From NCBI RefSeq assembly GCF_964340395.1, contig NC_135550.1, forward strand, positions 27,089,176-27,153,175: a DNA stretch of 64,000 nt. Reading direction: 5' to 3'. Both the position numbers and the translations under genes were made by a program. This DNA is from Glandiceps talaboti (lineage: Eukaryota > Hemichordata > Enteropneusta > Spengelidae). Positions 46,201 through 60,927 of the stretch are shown here, piece after piece (position 1 is the stretch's first letter; each line of letters begins with the position of its first letter). The notes under the pieces are model-generated. The model saw only the letters and a list, made by a program, of their open reading frames with translations. It was not told where the DNA came from and searched no databases.

Positions 46201-49200
46201 ACTTTAGTTCTTGACTCTCGCAATAACATCCATTATGGCAGCCATTTTTGAAAAAATTCACATTTTGTGTAGTAATATCGGAAGAATAGTAGACAGAGTC
46301 TTTTATTAGTGTCTATGCCCATGTTCAATTAACTTGACCTTCAAGGTAATTTTGTCATAAAATTCACATTTTGCCAAGTAACATTGAAAGCTTTAATAGT
46401 AGATAGAGACTTTATATTAGTATCTGTCCACATGTTATCATTGCAAAGCTTTCTATTGACATCGTGACCTTTGACCCCCCCCCCCCCCTCAATGTCAAAT
46501 AGGCAGTATTAGCTTAACCATAGAAAATTTAATAGACATACGAATACTATAACTAAATCCTCAGATAGTACCAGACTTACCAACTCAAATTAGATGTACA
46601 ACAAACTGCTGGTACCACTATAATATTGTTACCAGATTTACACTTTTCTATTTCATAATGATACAGGTGAGCCAAATCTGTAAAGAAAACACAGAAACAG
46701 CTTAGAAATACCTCACAGCCAACTCAAAAAGAGATGATTGGCTAATGAAAGGAATATGAAATGGGAGAAAAATATGCTTCACTTGCTGTTTGTGGTTTGC
46801 TGTGTGATTATGCCCTTTCATGTAAAATGCTAATTTAATTGGTTATGGAGAAAAAGAGCAACATATGTCCACCTAGACAAGTAATAACATACAAATCATG
46901 ATAGGAATAACATAATTATAAAATATTTAAAATTTATTGTTGCATTTTTATTATAAGCTGACATATGCAGAAGAATTAATCAGTGTTATTTATGATTAAG
47001 CCAACAATAATATCTTTGAAAGAATTTGAAATTGTGTTAAGATTTCTATAAATAAAATGAATAGAACTTTATGTTATATTATTTTGAACTGAATTATTGC
47101 ATAACAAATTAGTTTTGAATATATTTGCATGTCATACATGTATGAGAGGAAATTTGTCAAAAAATCATACGACTGTCCTTGAAATTAATTATTGCATAAA
47201 AATTATCTTTGAAATATACTTGTACATCAACATGAAAGGAAATTTGTTTAAAAAATAACACAGCTGCGAAAGGAAAACACACACACATATTTTGTATAAT
47301 AAATTACCATCTGATGTAATATGTGAGCCTCACAGAGTTACTGTACATATTGTATAAGTTCCTCTTGGTGGCAAAGTCAGTAAGGACTCAAAATTAAACC
47401 ATTAACAAAACATGGACAGATGGGACAGAATAACATACTTGCATGTTAGCTAACTGTAATGAATTCACAAACTCAGATAAGCGTTCTGCTTGATGTATAT
47501 AAAGTTTTCAGAACCTTGGTAAGAGGAGGAGGGTATACTATAGTAAACCTGCTTATGTTTCTACACCTTGTACAATAATTTTGTGGAGAACTGTGGCACT
47601 AACTCGGGTAGATTTCATATAGTTTCTACCAGAATAGTCTTTGATTGTCACGTATACTGCTGACACTGGAAAGAGATATTGCCTTCATTGTGAAATAGTG
47701 TTATTATATTTGAAGCAGAAGACAATGCAATGTCTGTGATAGTAATTACTGTCTCAAATTCACAAATGTATACCATAATAATCTACATATAAACACACTA
47801 ATTGGTGACTATGAGTTTACATACAAATTGATGTGTACAGTGTAGTTCTCTTTAGTGCTCACTTGCCTAATAGATCAGACAGTGTATGTCTGTATAATTC
47901 ACCTCGTAGTTAAGTTTTCATCAATATTTTATATAGTGATAACAGCTTTGTCTTGTAGCTTTATAACTCATATTTTATAGTATTTCCTGAAATGCTGTTG
48001 TTGCATTCTTTAATCAATATTCAACTATTGGCAGAAAAAATGAAAATGCTCTAAGCTAACAGTTGGGGAGCAGACGAATGGATAGATATTACTATGACTA
48101 CGCATACATTTACAATTCCAGGCAGAAATATGACTGTACAGAACAGTATTTATTCAACTTAAATTTGTATTGCTTTTTATTCAACTTCACTGTTTTGTTT
48201 ACTATTTCCTTTATGGTTACCGCATGGTGATAGCAAAATACAAATATTATGTTTTCATTTGCCAGCAGTAGGACAGATTTCATTAAGTAGACGTAAGGAG
48301 AGAAAAAACTGAATGGATTTTCATTACATTGTGTAAATGTAAATGTAAATAGGGATTGTATATAGAACACAAATACAGTGCTGCACTTTCTGCATTTGGT
48401 ATTCACTATCATATTTTTGGTACCAGTAGTTTGTCTGTATATATGGCAGCCATGTGATGTCCTTAGTTTTGGTGACGAACGAAGACTTCCCAATCTGGTT
48501 GATGGTGATGACATAAATATTTGGCTGCAGGATAGTTGAATAATTCCAGTAATTGTAAGCAGATTATGTGTTGAGAGCTTACAGTATATACTTTCTCTCT
48601 GTTGTAAGTTCATTTTTTTGTACATATTGTGAGTTTACTGTTACTAGCTACATGTAGCTAAACACAGTAAACAAATGTACTGAAACACAGTAAGTCAGAT
48701 ACATACAAACATTCTACAATCAGTGATTAAAAATGTGATTGAGTTTTCAATTTTAAAAAATATCCTGTATGTCTTAATTAAGTACTTGTGGCTGTTAGTG
48801 TCTGTATATTGTTTGTGTATTATTTAAACAAAAAACATTTGAAATGTTAGAAAAATCACTTACTTGAAACTCTATACTCTCTCTAGTTTTGCAGTACAAG
48901 GAGCTAGTTGGCCATTAGTTCATAGCTTGTATGCAATTTCAGATTCAATATAATAAGTTGATGATCATGTGCCTGGCTGTACAGTAAACAGAAAGCTGTA
49001 AAGCAACACAATTGCACATTTATTATTCCACAAGAATTATTGTGAAATCCCGCTATGTCTTCCAAAGTGGAATCGCTGGACTAATCAATAACTGTCATAT
49101 ATATAACGTTTGGATTGAACTTTGTGTACATTTCACAGTACAGTCTATCTACTTCTAGTTGTGCATAGACTATATCGTTTTTGTATTTTAAATTGCTCTA

Positions 49201-51148
49201 AGTCTGCAATCTGTATTAGTTTGCAATCCTGGAATGACAAATTCGTGTATTTGGTCTAAGCCTCTCCATATAGTCCAATCCTTTCAACATTATGTCTAAT
49301 ACCCATATACTACAACATATTCCCTTGGGCTAGATCACTGATTACAAGGGCTTTATATAGTTTACTGTCAGAATTGATGTGTCTACGTGACAGAAGATTC
49401 CTTGTGAATGTCTTAGACGTATGGTTTACCTCACTTTAACTAATTATTTGTAGGCTGTATGAAGAAGGATTTCAGTTTGTCAGAAATAATTTACCCAGTT
49501 CAGGAATTTTATTTTAATGTTTATACACAGGTATTTACAAAAACAAGAGTATGTTCATTGTAGTGATTCTTGATCAAATAAGTACCTGTAATATTTTTCC
49601 TTTTGTCTACAACTATATTTAATATATTTTGTACAGTCAAAGATAATGGTTTAAAACTCTATGGATATATTCAAAACCACTCTAAATATAGTCTGGAAGA
49701 TCCAATTGGTGGTGCACTTTACTTCAACCACTCACTACCCAACATATATATGTATGGGGCTATATTTACATGTAAGCCGAAACAAGACTGGATCTATCAG
49801 GCTACTCTAAATAAAGTTGTACCAGTAACATAAATGCTAGCAAACTGTACTTGTAGTAATTATCAAAAACTGAGTAACAATTACACTCACAGTTTAGACA
49901 CAAACCAGCCCAAGACCATTAGAATGAGGCAACAAATTTTAGTGAAAAACAGAAAGAAATTTGTAATGGAAAAGAAGACTCTTAGTATATCTGTGACTAT
50001 AGCATCCTTTGCATTGATTGAGTCTTTTGGTCACTTGTTGATGTCAAGATGTTTGTAGATGATCATTGAGTTTAAGTCGTTGAAAATATCAACCTTTCGA
50101 CATAATTAGTAGCATAATGACATAAATGGACTATTATTCAAAGTTGTTTTACATCAATTACGTGTATGTATTCGTATAGCAAAAAAGAGCCAAACGGACA
50201 AGGTTTTTTATAAATCCAGGTATTCCAATTATAAAGCAAGCAGCTTACATTGTTGCTAGAGTAGATTGTGAACATACCATTATCATGAGATTCAACTATT
50301 CCGAGTGCTACTGGATAAGAGCCATGAGAGGAAAGAACCTGGAACAAACTATGACAGAAATTGTCCTTTGCATCATTCATATTCACTATATATTAGTTTG
50401 AGTATAGTGGTTCAGACACACATTTTATGTCTATCAATGCCAGTGGCTCATTATCTATAACACCATCAGGCTACATAGACTAGACATTGCTACAACCCAT
50501 TAGGTATATATTATTCTTACCTAGGGAGGCAACTATAGAGCACCTTATGTTACTCCCATTGAACACAATATAAAGCAGAAGCCAGGTAGCTCTTTAGCAG
50601 CACACTCCCATTGGCAGTTGGTGAGGAAAGATCCAACGGTAGGTGATACACATAATGTATGTTAGCAGAAGTGATTGGAATGGATTTGTAGACATAACTT
50701 GGACTGTACTGATACAAAGGTGGACATATGTGAAATAGTAGGTTATAAAGGTGTTTGGTTATTGAGTATTAGGAGAGACCCAGGTGGCAAATTATATAAC
50801 TTAATTAGTGATCGGATGATGTAATGTTTGCTTCAAGTATTTGTCAAAGATAGATGGCATTTATAATTGTCAATTCACATTTGTCATTGCTAAGTTTTGT
50901 CAAATTGCCTGTAAGTTTGACATGGTTGAATGATATTGTTGAAAAGAGTAAAGCATGGAATTGTTTGTTTTTGCCCTTGAATAATGCTATTAAATCCACT
51001 GTGGAAATTGAAAGTGCTGGCAAAGCAATACAAAATACAGCTGTTGAAATATAGTGAGAAAGCCGAGATCATGACTTTTTAGTTCCTGATATTTGAATTC
51101 ATAAGGATCACTTTTAACACAACTGAACTGCCATAGTCATTGTAAAAT
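43233..51148. other. No gene recognised; weak exon-like pieces
   Basis: AT-rich DNA. 45359-45407 is a 49-bp segment with strong splice signals (gtttttttctag and CTGG|gtgaga) but no recognisable product. A repeat of about 110 bp occurs twice at 46259-46450, followed by a C-tract at about 46476-46488. A 171-codon minus-strand frame lies at 48625-48110; its length is only slightly beyond chance for this base composition. The + strand frame 49603-49833 (DNGLKLYGYIQNHSKYSLED) resembles no family I know. Confidence 0.4.
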
Positions 51149-51149
51149 C

Positions 51150-51198
<49 letters not shown>

Positions 51199-51342
51199 GT
51201 GTATGTGTGTATGTATGTATGTATGTATGTATGTATGTATGTATGTATGTATGTATGTATGTATGTGTTTATGTTTGTGTTTGTGTATGTATGTATGTAT
51301 GTATGTATGTATGTATGTATGTATGTATGTATGTATGTATGT
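51149..51342. repeat. (CTGT)n and (GTAT)n tetranucleotide tracts
   Basis: CTGT repeats at 51149-51198 run directly into GTAT repeats up to 51342, broken once by gtttatgtttgtgtttgtg. Open frames on both strands here are artefacts. Confidence 0.97.
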
Positions 51343-51489
51343 ACACTAGACTGATAGCATTCGTATTTGTTGAGGATATTTTTTATAGTATAAATGTGAA
51401 AATTGTTCAAACAAAGTGATCAATAATAGGCAAATTGTGTCTAACAGGTGATTTTTGTAGGGGAAAAATAATTTGTGAGCTACTGGACG

Positions 51490-51735
51490 GATGCATAGAT
51501 TAAGAGTTCTTTAGGACGAGATATCTAATTGTTCATATGCATATTAGGTTTTGGATTTGAAATTTTTGATCAAAAAGCTAAATTCAAAATCTTTTCAGCT
51601 GATCAGCCTGAAATTTGGGTTGAGATACTTCTAGGAGTGTCTGAATTGAGAAATGTTGAAGACAAGATGACCTCATTGATATACAAGTTAGATTACAATT
51701 TTTGGTCAAAAATGAATATCAACAGGCTGATGTGG
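51490..51735. repeat. Further copies of the dispersed 120-150 bp repeat
   Basis: atttttgatcaaaaagct, cagctgatcagcctgaaattt and the phrase gacaagatgacctcattgatatacaagtta correspond to the cores of the block at 14515-15180, more diverged. Confidence 0.5.
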
Positions 51736-51754
51736 CAGATATTTGGTAGGGGTA

Positions 51755-51835
51755 GGGATGTTTCTAATAATAATAATGTTGGTTTCTTATATAGCGCTTT
51801 CCCACTCCGTGCTCAAAGCGCTTTACAATTAGAGG
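51755..51835. repeat. Short interspersed repeat with tatagcgcttt core
   Basis: ggtttcttatatagcgcttt, then cccactccgtgctcaaagcgctttacaa. The agcgcttt / aaagcgct pair forms an inverted repeat. Sequences of this type are widespread interspersed repeats in animals; I do not assign a family. Confidence 0.55.
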
Positions 51836-54660
51836 TGTCAGCTGAAATTGTAGTTCAAGCCATATCAACGCAACGATATCAAACCTGCCATTAATTACAA
51901 AATCTGACTCCTTGCATAACAACAGCAATTTTGCATCTCATCATTAGTGTTATTTTTGTATAGAAATATACCATAATTTTTTAATACTAAAATAAGCAAT
52001 TGTTCACATATTTTAAGGAGACATCATCCATTGCATGCATGGAAGATTTGTCAGCCAAGCTAGTATCATCCCTTCACAATGTGCTTGCAGAACAATAAGC
52101 AATCCTCAACTGTATCAAAAAATGTAATTAAATTTGAAGGAAAAAAAATGAAAAGGTAGAATTAAAAAGACTCTTTTGTTAAAGTTTTCATTTTGGAAGG
52201 CTAGTCACCAGAGTTTTCCTTGTCAAATGCATAATAGTAGTTTCTTATGAGTTTATTGCTGATAACAAAAATTCAAAAACATCTTTACTGGGTGCAGTTT
52301 AATATAATCTCGTAAATTGTATACTTTATGGTAATATAAAACTACTAATTTGTCCCTACACAAGCTGTTTATAGATAACTCAGTATCATATATCATATGT
52401 TAACAATTTCACTTATTAAATATAAACCTATAACTATTTTTCATAAAAAACAGCATATGGTTAGTTTGTTGGTTGTATACAGAGTTTCATCAGTGGACAC
52501 ATCACAAGTTTTTAATCACTCACAGAGTCTCAGCTGTCCAGACTTTAACAGGTAAAGCAACAATGAGTTGTAAACATTCACAAAGTAGACCAGTAACACT
52601 ACTATAAAAAGATGGCAAATGTCACGTCTATCACAGCTGTACTGACATGTGGTAATTCATCAACAGTGATGTGACAGTCACCAAATATATTCATAATTAT
52701 AAACAGAAAATTGAATGTCAACTTTGAGAAACAGAAATGTCTATTACTTGAAAAACTAAACCCTAGTACGAAAAAGTATGATAAATCATACCATTCCTAC
52801 CCACATGTTGTCCTTTGAAACAAATGATCATTGATGTAGTAGATGTTAGAAAGTGACATATAATCACTTAGAAATAATAATAGATTTGAAATGAATGCAA
52901 CATTTCAATCCATCTACTATGGACCTTGATAGCAGTGTTAATTATTCAATGTTCTTTGTAATTTTGAATTTACTGTTCAAATTGACTATATTTCACTCTC
53001 TAATTTGATTCACGGACCCTTGAACAATATATTTTCCATGGCAGTAAACTAAAATTCTTCTTTTATTATAACCAGGGCTCAAAATTAACAGTAGTCCCAT
53101 GTCCACAGGCTACCAATTCTTGTCATGGGGACGACTGTAATTTGTAGCTGATAGCCCACTATTTGAAAAATCAATGTGAAACAACATTGAGTAAGGCTGT
53201 TTGAAACTCAATACATTGCAAAAAATATTTTTTTTTAAAGTGTAAAAAAGTTTGTTATTGTACGTACAATAACAAACATTTTACATATTTATTAATGCTT
53301 TGTAATTTATTGAGTTACAAAAACGGACTTGGCATATGTTGTTTGACATTTATTTTGCAAGTCGGAAGCCATGGTATAATTCTTTTATAAATTAAAAATC
53401 CAAAATAACTACCTAAATCCTCATCCATACAGCCACTTTAAGAGTAAGTGTTTTGGATTGTAACTTGTAAGGAGAAAGAGCGAGCCACCAAGATGATGAA
53501 AGTGACAAGACTTGAAAAAAATATGATAGCTGATATGATAATGGAAGTAGCTGTGAGTGGATAAACAGGCCGAGTGAAGTAATCCTATTGAGGGTTAAAA
53601 CTCATAACAAGTCACCATGGGATTAACTCATACACACTATTCCTCAATTAGGAATCTGACATTAATTTGAAAAGTAGAAAACTCATACACATTATTAGGT
53701 TATCTTTGATGGGTAGGTGAACATTCACAGAGATGATAGAAGAGCTTGCACTATTAGTAATTGAGCCAGTGGGAGAATGAGTAGTTGGAAATAATACCGA
53801 TGATGTCAGACTGGCTAATGATGGATTGACAGGTTGTAGGTAAGGATGGTTTGGTAATATTTGTGCAATAACAAGAATTTCCTTGATGGAAATAGCTTTT
53901 GGTTATTCAGACAGACAAAGAAACTGATTAGAAAGGTGAAAATAAAAGTAACCAAATTCAATAGAATATAATGAACAATTTGAAAATTTCATTTGTTTGA
54001 AAATATACTAAATATTTGAATGTAAGTATTGAGACCCTTTCTTCTATGAATATTAGCTTTACGATGAAAGAATAACAGTAGATAAACTAAATTGACATAG
54101 AAACTATGTAATATATAGCTAATAAATCTGACAGGATTACATACTAACAGGAATATATGTTGCATATAAGCTCATTTCTAAAAACCATAAGTGATGAAGC
54201 TTTAATTTGAAGATTACAAGTCCAATATTGATGAGTTGACGATTTACCAACTGAAAGAAATATACTACATGTATTTTATATCATCTTAAACAAAAGATGA
54301 ATTTCTATGAGAATTTTAACATTCAACAGTTGGAATTTAAAAGGTGTATGTAAGTCGCTGGTTGTTTTATTCGATGTTTTATTGTTACTCCTACAGCTCT
54401 GCTGTTTTCTTTGGAAAAAGTGAATGGATCACCATATGTGTGTGAAGATATACAATCAGTTTGCTTTGTGATTCAGCAATACAGAGTTACTACATGTACA
54501 ATAATTTCAACAGAGTAGTGAAAATTTACAGATTTCATTTGATATTTATAGTTCTCGTAGTATAAAACAGAAGATATTGAAAGAATACTTAGCCATATTT
54601 TGCTACTAACAAGTCAATATGACAGCTGTAATTTACCACTTTTATTGTAGATATCAGCTA
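51836..54660. other. No gene recognised
   Basis: AT-rich sequence without convincing open frames or splice-bounded segments on either strand. Confidence 0.5.
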
Positions 54661-54663
54661 TAA

Positions 54664-55145
54664 AGCCCCCCCCCCCCCCAAAAAAAAACAAAAAAAAACA
54701 AAAAAAAAAACAACAAAACAAAACAAAAAACAAAACAGCAGTAACCCATCAACACTTTCATCAGGCCTAAAAAAAAAAATTATTTGGTTATGGTTACCCG
54801 ACCCCCACCTAGTTTTTCACACTGACCCTAAACTTTTCTCTTTTTTTATGTATTCGAGAAAAAATAATAAAATCGTGAAAAATTGTGAAGTCTCACAAGA
54901 AATAGTGGATGCGGAAACTGACATAAACTTGAAAAGACTACATGTATATAAAACTGTTCTTCCAATCTGTAATGGTTGTACATCTGGTGAGAAGAAACCA
55001 ATAACACAGAGACCATATGGAAAACAACGGAAAATATAATTACCTGAACTAGACACCCACATACGGAAAGAAAATATGTAAAAAAAATTAAATAAAAAAT
55101 CAAACCACCCCACCTATTCTAAAACTGAACGTAATCAGGAACAAC
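54664..55145. repeat. C/A-rich tract and adjoining interspersed repeat
   Basis: A C-run and A-rich tract (54664-54735) is followed by a segment with gttacccgacccccacctag near 54795 and a similar caaaccaccccacctattc near 55102. This suggests the two ends of one old element of about 380 bp. Its internal 63-codon + frame has no recognisable motif. Confidence 0.4.
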
Positions 55146-56224
55146 ACATTTTTTTTATTAGGCCTACATTGTATATTTGATATCAAAATTTCATAATTTA
55201 GTAGCTAGGATAATACTAGTTGGTAGTCAAGCATTAATAATAGATTGGGCTTGATTGAAATACGTTCCAGTTTGTCTAATTTTTGCAGCTGACGAGGAGC
55301 CTCATTAATTAGAATCATTTCATCATAGTTGCTGTTATCCTGACTTTATTGTCATGTGTGGCCAGTATTATCTCACTAACCAGATCTACTTCAGTAAATC
55401 ACATTGAATTGCCTTCCATCATATTAGCAGCCAGTGGAGAAAATACATCATGTCCTTGCTTGTTACAGCTACAAATGGAAGCCCTTCCAGTATCTATTGT
55501 TAGTGTACTGTTTTCAGTGTTCTAGAAAAAGTAGATCTTGCTTCACTCCTAATTGGAATATTTTGTGTCATATGAATTGTTTTGGCATCACAATGTGTAG
55601 ATATATACCCAGCTAGTATTTTCATGTGATATACTCTCATAAATTGCTGTGTGCCAAGCTTTTATCCTTCCTGTCAGCCCCAACATTGCAACTTTCACCA
55701 CTTAAAATATTCAATATGGTTTTCAGGCTATGACGACATGATTGCTAGAGAGGTTTAAAATATAATGTACTATGTTTGCAGCAGTCTGTTCACTGAATAG
55801 ATTGGTGGTTCACAGTGAACATAATGTCTATTTGGGTAGAAAGAGTCTTATTTCATACATAGTGCAATCTTTTCAATTACAGACTAGTGTTTGTTACTAG
55901 GTACATGTAAGTGAAGATGATAATGATGTCAATCTAATGTCAGTAAACATACAATCAGCCAAATGACCCTAGGATTCTTTCAAAGTAGCTGGCCCCAAAG
56001 TAAAATATATAAAACTGAAAACAATTGTTAAAAGCCTGCAAGAAAATGACGTCTGAATAATGTATTATGCAGTTCTATTGGTGCTATTGTTGTGATGGTA
56101 GTGTACTCTATCTTTTTAATAGCAAACTCCATGTGAAGATCACTCCCAACAAGTTTCACTACATCCTTTAATTTATTCTTGGTGATTATATTATTCCACA
56201 CAATAATTCGTAGGACCACATCTT
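55146..56224. other. No gene recognised
   Basis: Short chance open frames only. Confidence 0.5.
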
Positions 56225-56560
56225 GCAGCTTTTTCAATTGAATTGAATTGAATTTATTTCCACCAGAAACATAAGATAATAATACAAAAAGAAAATATCG
56301 TTAATAAGAAAAATGGTCTGGTGAGGACCATGGAGATACCGGTAGTTCACTTGAAGCTAATCTAGTCCATGGTCCTGACAAATATGGGATAAATAATCAA
56401 ATACACATACTTATTTACATCTATATATATAATATTACAAATGAACAATACTAAACAAACAAAAAAACAACCATGATAGCACAAAGAGTATCAAACAACC
56501 AGAATGGAAAACCAAAACAAACAAAATCTGTGACAACACACACAGAAAGATATTTACGTA
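56225..56560 (-). mobile_element. Probable retroposon 3' end with (TTCAAT)n tail
   Basis: On the minus strand a stretch of moderate complexity, including paired ggtcctcacc and ccatggtcctgac words, ends in a short tandem tail attcaattcaattcaat at 56225-56250. Simple tandem tails of this kind mark 3' ends of LINE-type elements. No reverse transcriptase is visible, so the class is a guess. Confidence 0.35.
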
Positions 56561-59519
56561 TGCTTGTTGCATCTATTAGAAATGGGGGATGCTACAATGT
56601 GTGTTTCCAGAGGAATTTATAGAAACATCTGTGAAGATTGAACACATTAATCACAGTACATGTGCATTTTGGAAATCTGTTTTTGTAGAGGTATAAAAAT
56701 GATTGATTAAACCAAGCATTACAATTGAACTGGTATGACTGTATATGGTAGTAATCATAAGTGGTATTTCATGTACAGTTTCATTTTTATTGATCATTTT
56801 GCTATTGCCTGTATACTTGAAAGCAGCATTTAGAGGTATAAACCCTACAGGCAGAAATAAGCCTAGAAGTATAAATTAGTGCAGATGGTAAGACCCACAG
56901 CATGATTGATATGACTCTACTTCAGCCCTAATTTCTAGGTTTTAAAGCTTACCAGTACCTTTAATATACTCCATAAATACTCATTTACAGTTTGTAAGTC
57001 TTCCTGTTCTTCTCATAATTGGTCTGTTTCGTAATGAAATTTGACTCAAGATACTATAAATGGAAAAGTCAATTACATTTGAACTACTAATAAATTGTAT
57101 ACTGTGGTAAAAATCTGAATAATACTTGTACAAAATTTGACATTTCAGGGTTAAGTAAAAGTGTCCAATTATATCAGAATTGAATATTCTATCCATCACT
57201 AGAAACTAGTAGAAGCAGAAGTGAAACTTTCCTTTCAGCTGGCAGGTCTTGGTAATCTGATTTTAAATGATTTAGATGTAGATGGCAACAAAAGAGCTGT
57301 GTGTGTATGTTTGCTATACTCTGGAGAAATCTATATTTCTAAAATTTCACCAGTGAAGTTTGATACAATTGAATTCACAGATATTGATCTTAACTTGATA
57401 GAGTGTGTCTTTATATATGGAAACATCGATTATACCAATATGGTTTTTTTATGAATGTTTCTGATGATGTATCTCGGGAAGAAGAATGAAATTACTGGAA
57501 AGAAGAATGAAATTACTGGAAACATATAGTTTTATGAGGAATAAAATATATCGACAGGATATTTGTATCCAATAGCAACACACATGACAAACAAATTCCT
57601 TCAACTGTAAAGGCTGGGTAGTATTGCAATCAATGTTTAATACATACATGTACAACTTTAGATTTTCATATTTTGTTGTTTTATCTCTGTGAATGGAAAT
57701 GTGTGTTTTTTTCACAGTAGAATGTTTTGTATGACCACAATTTACTGGAAAATAGGAGCTATTTTTATACAAATACACAACAACTGAGTAATGTTTCCAA
57801 TATTGTCTAAAACATGATAAGCAATCATGGAAATTCCACAACACTAGGAAAATTGATGAATCAGATTGACTTGTGATTTATAGAACTTTGTGTTTGTTAA
57901 ATTACGTCTAAGTAATTTTGATACTAAAGACATGATGGATTGTGATTCTGACCAGCACTTTAATTCATCAGTGTTTAAATCTAATTTAGATTAATTAGCT
58001 TTGGCATGGAACATATCCAAAGTAATGAACACATAGAGACAGTATGCATTTGTTTCATAACTTTTATAGCTACTGCACAGATAGGTCATTTTTTTTGAAG
58101 AAGAGGATTGTTGTACAGACTAAGGTAGCAATAACTTTAGTTTTGGTTAAGCTTTATAAGGTTAAGGTTGATACTAATTCACCCAGTCATATGATTGCTT
58201 TGGTACCCTGCTCCGCCCATGGCTGTCACAATATTTATTATTAGTTTAGCTGATAAATTGCTCTACGTCAGCTAAAAAGATGAACTAGTCAAGATTTGTG
58301 AACTCGAACTAATCAGCAATCAAACAGTGCAAGACTGGAATATAAATTATCAAAAGTATGATTTCTATGTGTTTTAACTTTCATATAATATCATAACATA
58401 TTTATTAAAATCAGCTCTGTGAGGCTAAGAGCCTATGGGCTGATCAAGTGTCTAATGCTGAAAAAGCAATTCTGTTAAATATTCAAGGATGAGCATGTAT
58501 GGTGCATATCTGCAGAACAGTATAAATCACACACATTTACTACTACAGTTTAGCCTGAGTAGCAACCAATAACCAGTATAGTAGATACATTGTAGTCATA
58601 GTAACAGTTACTCTACACTTATAGGGTCTATGACTAAACAGATCATATACACATGTAATTCTTTACTTCCCATGTGTTTCTTCTAAAAATCAGACTTGTT
58701 TCTCAATTAAAGCAGCAGCCTACTATAAACCACCAAGATAATTTGGTAAGCCTTTTTCAACAGTGTGTGTGCATGTTTATGAGTACAGCCATACTTTTCC
58801 CAAAAGGAAACCTCCCACATGTAGTCCAAATGTTGTTTTTATTGAAGGATTTTAACAGTATAGTCTAACAACCAGTCATGCGTTTTTATTATTAAAACCC
58901 AATAATTCATACATCTATGTATCCAAGTTGAGTGGCTTCTGATACATGTATAAAGTATTACATGTACTGTAAACCTACATATTTTCATTACTAGAAACTT
59001 TTGCGATTTTACAGTCCTCACCAAGTTCTTAAAGGCTAGTTTACTTATGAATTACTATTAAAAGCCGATAACACTGTTTATTTCCAGTGGCATGAGCAAA
59101 AATAAATCTTTAGACTTTCGTGAACATTTCCAAGTCTGCAGTAGCTGATGTTCATTTGCCTGCGTATACAATGTAAGGATGAATGAACACCACCACTTTA
59201 TGGTATGAGTAGACATTGTGTCTATGTGTGATATCAAGAACATAGTATGTATGTACCTATTACCAGGTAATTGTAGCCACCAGTTAACATCACTTTAACA
59301 TGTGGACTGTGTCTTCGTTTCTGGATTTTTCACAACATAATTTTCTAATATTAAATTAATATTAATTGTAAATTACCAAACAGATGTAGGATATGAAATA
59401 CTTGTATCACTACATTGTACATGTAACATGTATACTGTACATGGTACATGTACAACAGTGATCATGATAGTTTTTATACTTTCCCTTCCAAATATCAAAT
59501 TTGTTTCTTCTCTTTATAG
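56561..59519. other. No gene recognised
   Basis: A 20-bp unit agaagaatgaaattactgga is duplicated in tandem at about 57480-57520. A + strand frame at 57236-57454 follows an acceptor-like tttcctttcag but has no recognisable product. Confidence 0.4.
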
Positions 59520-59618
59520 CAACATCCCACTGAGTGTGTTTTATGAAATTCGTCCCATTGATTGTGTTATATATATGAAATTCGGCTTGGGTCAAGATGA
59601 GTTAGATGAATTTTCTGA
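59520..59618 (+). other. Exon-like segment, unidentified
   Basis: A 99-bp segment between a strong acceptor (gtttcttctctttatag) and a good donor (TCTGA|gtatgt), open throughout with matching phases, reading NIPLSVFYEIRPIDCVIYMK then FGLGQDELDEFSE. It has the look of a symmetrical coding exon, but no flanking exon or family is recognised. Chance open frames of this size are common here. Confidence 0.25.
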
Positions 59619-60927
59619 GTATGTGCAGTTCTTATTTGTGAACAGTATGTTTGAATTTTCTTTTCAGATACATTTGAGTACATCTGCTATGGCTCGTCAG
59701 TTACTTGGTGTATGATTTTGAGCACCATGCTCAAAGGACTGATAACAGCGCATAGCCAAATCAGATCTCATAGATCTAAATATGAAAGTACATTTTCCAC
59801 AAAAATTTTTCACCAATCCTAAAAAATGATAGCCTTCAAAGATTTTATTGTCATGCTTATAGATAATTTGATTCCCAGTGGTCACCGTCTGGTTATGAAT
59901 GTTTGAATTTATTCAAGAGAGTAGAACAGGGAAACATTTATTGTACAGTATTTTGCTAGAAACATGAATTTAAACCCATGCTATATACAGCTAAATGCTA
60001 AACATTTCATTAGTTTGTATTATTATTATGCAACAAGTCTGATATTCAACTTCATAGAAAACCTGTTACCTGTATATTTTACGTGTACATTTTCTACTTC
60101 ATCATGTATATATGCAGCTGCTGAATTTGTGTCACATGTAAAATGTACCTGGTATAATATGTTATGGTTATTTGCAGCAAGTTTACTAAAATATTCAAAG
60201 TTGCATGTTCTGTAAGGTTGTGACTAGACCTGCTTACAACTGTACATGTACATGTACATGTATGTCTTGCTAGAGGACATTTACATTCATGTTTAAATTA
60301 TACTTTTTATATTCAATCATGAAAAAAAAGCTTTAGCTACACTACTTGTTAAATGGAAGGACAGAATCCTTGTTGGTGTACACTGATAAAAAAAAACCAA
60401 CACCTTTACAACTAAATTTGTATCTTAAAATTGTGAATGTTCATAGGTAATCATTTTCACTAAATACAGAATGATGTGTAACAGATCGAAAAAGCTGAAC
60501 AGGTGACACCTGTTTTTGTACAATGAATGAGAATTATCAAATGGTAATTGTGCATATGTAGTGAAAGAAGAAATATTTTTATCCTAGATGCATGACAAGT
60601 ATTACAAATTATGTACCATGCATCTAGTATATTTAATGATAAGTACATTTGCACAAATGACATGCATTGATATCATTGTCATAAATGTTCCAGTTGACTG
60701 CCTAATGCCATGGCAATTAGCAGATATTATCTTTATATAATTGATTTGTTCAAAGGCTTGCTTTCACAAATACTGCATCATATGCAGTGCTCATTTATAA
60801 TGGATGTAAGAAAAATGCCTATGTCCCAACTCTTGTTGATCTTGGTTTCCAGAAAGTGAATCAATGTTTTAGTAGGCCCATTATTTTTATTAAAATAGTG
60901 ACCCCCTGTTGTTAACATGCTAAAGTT

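Noticed and set aside
51114-51419. Frames of repeated YVCM and THIHTY
   Set aside because: These are tetranucleotide repeat artefacts.
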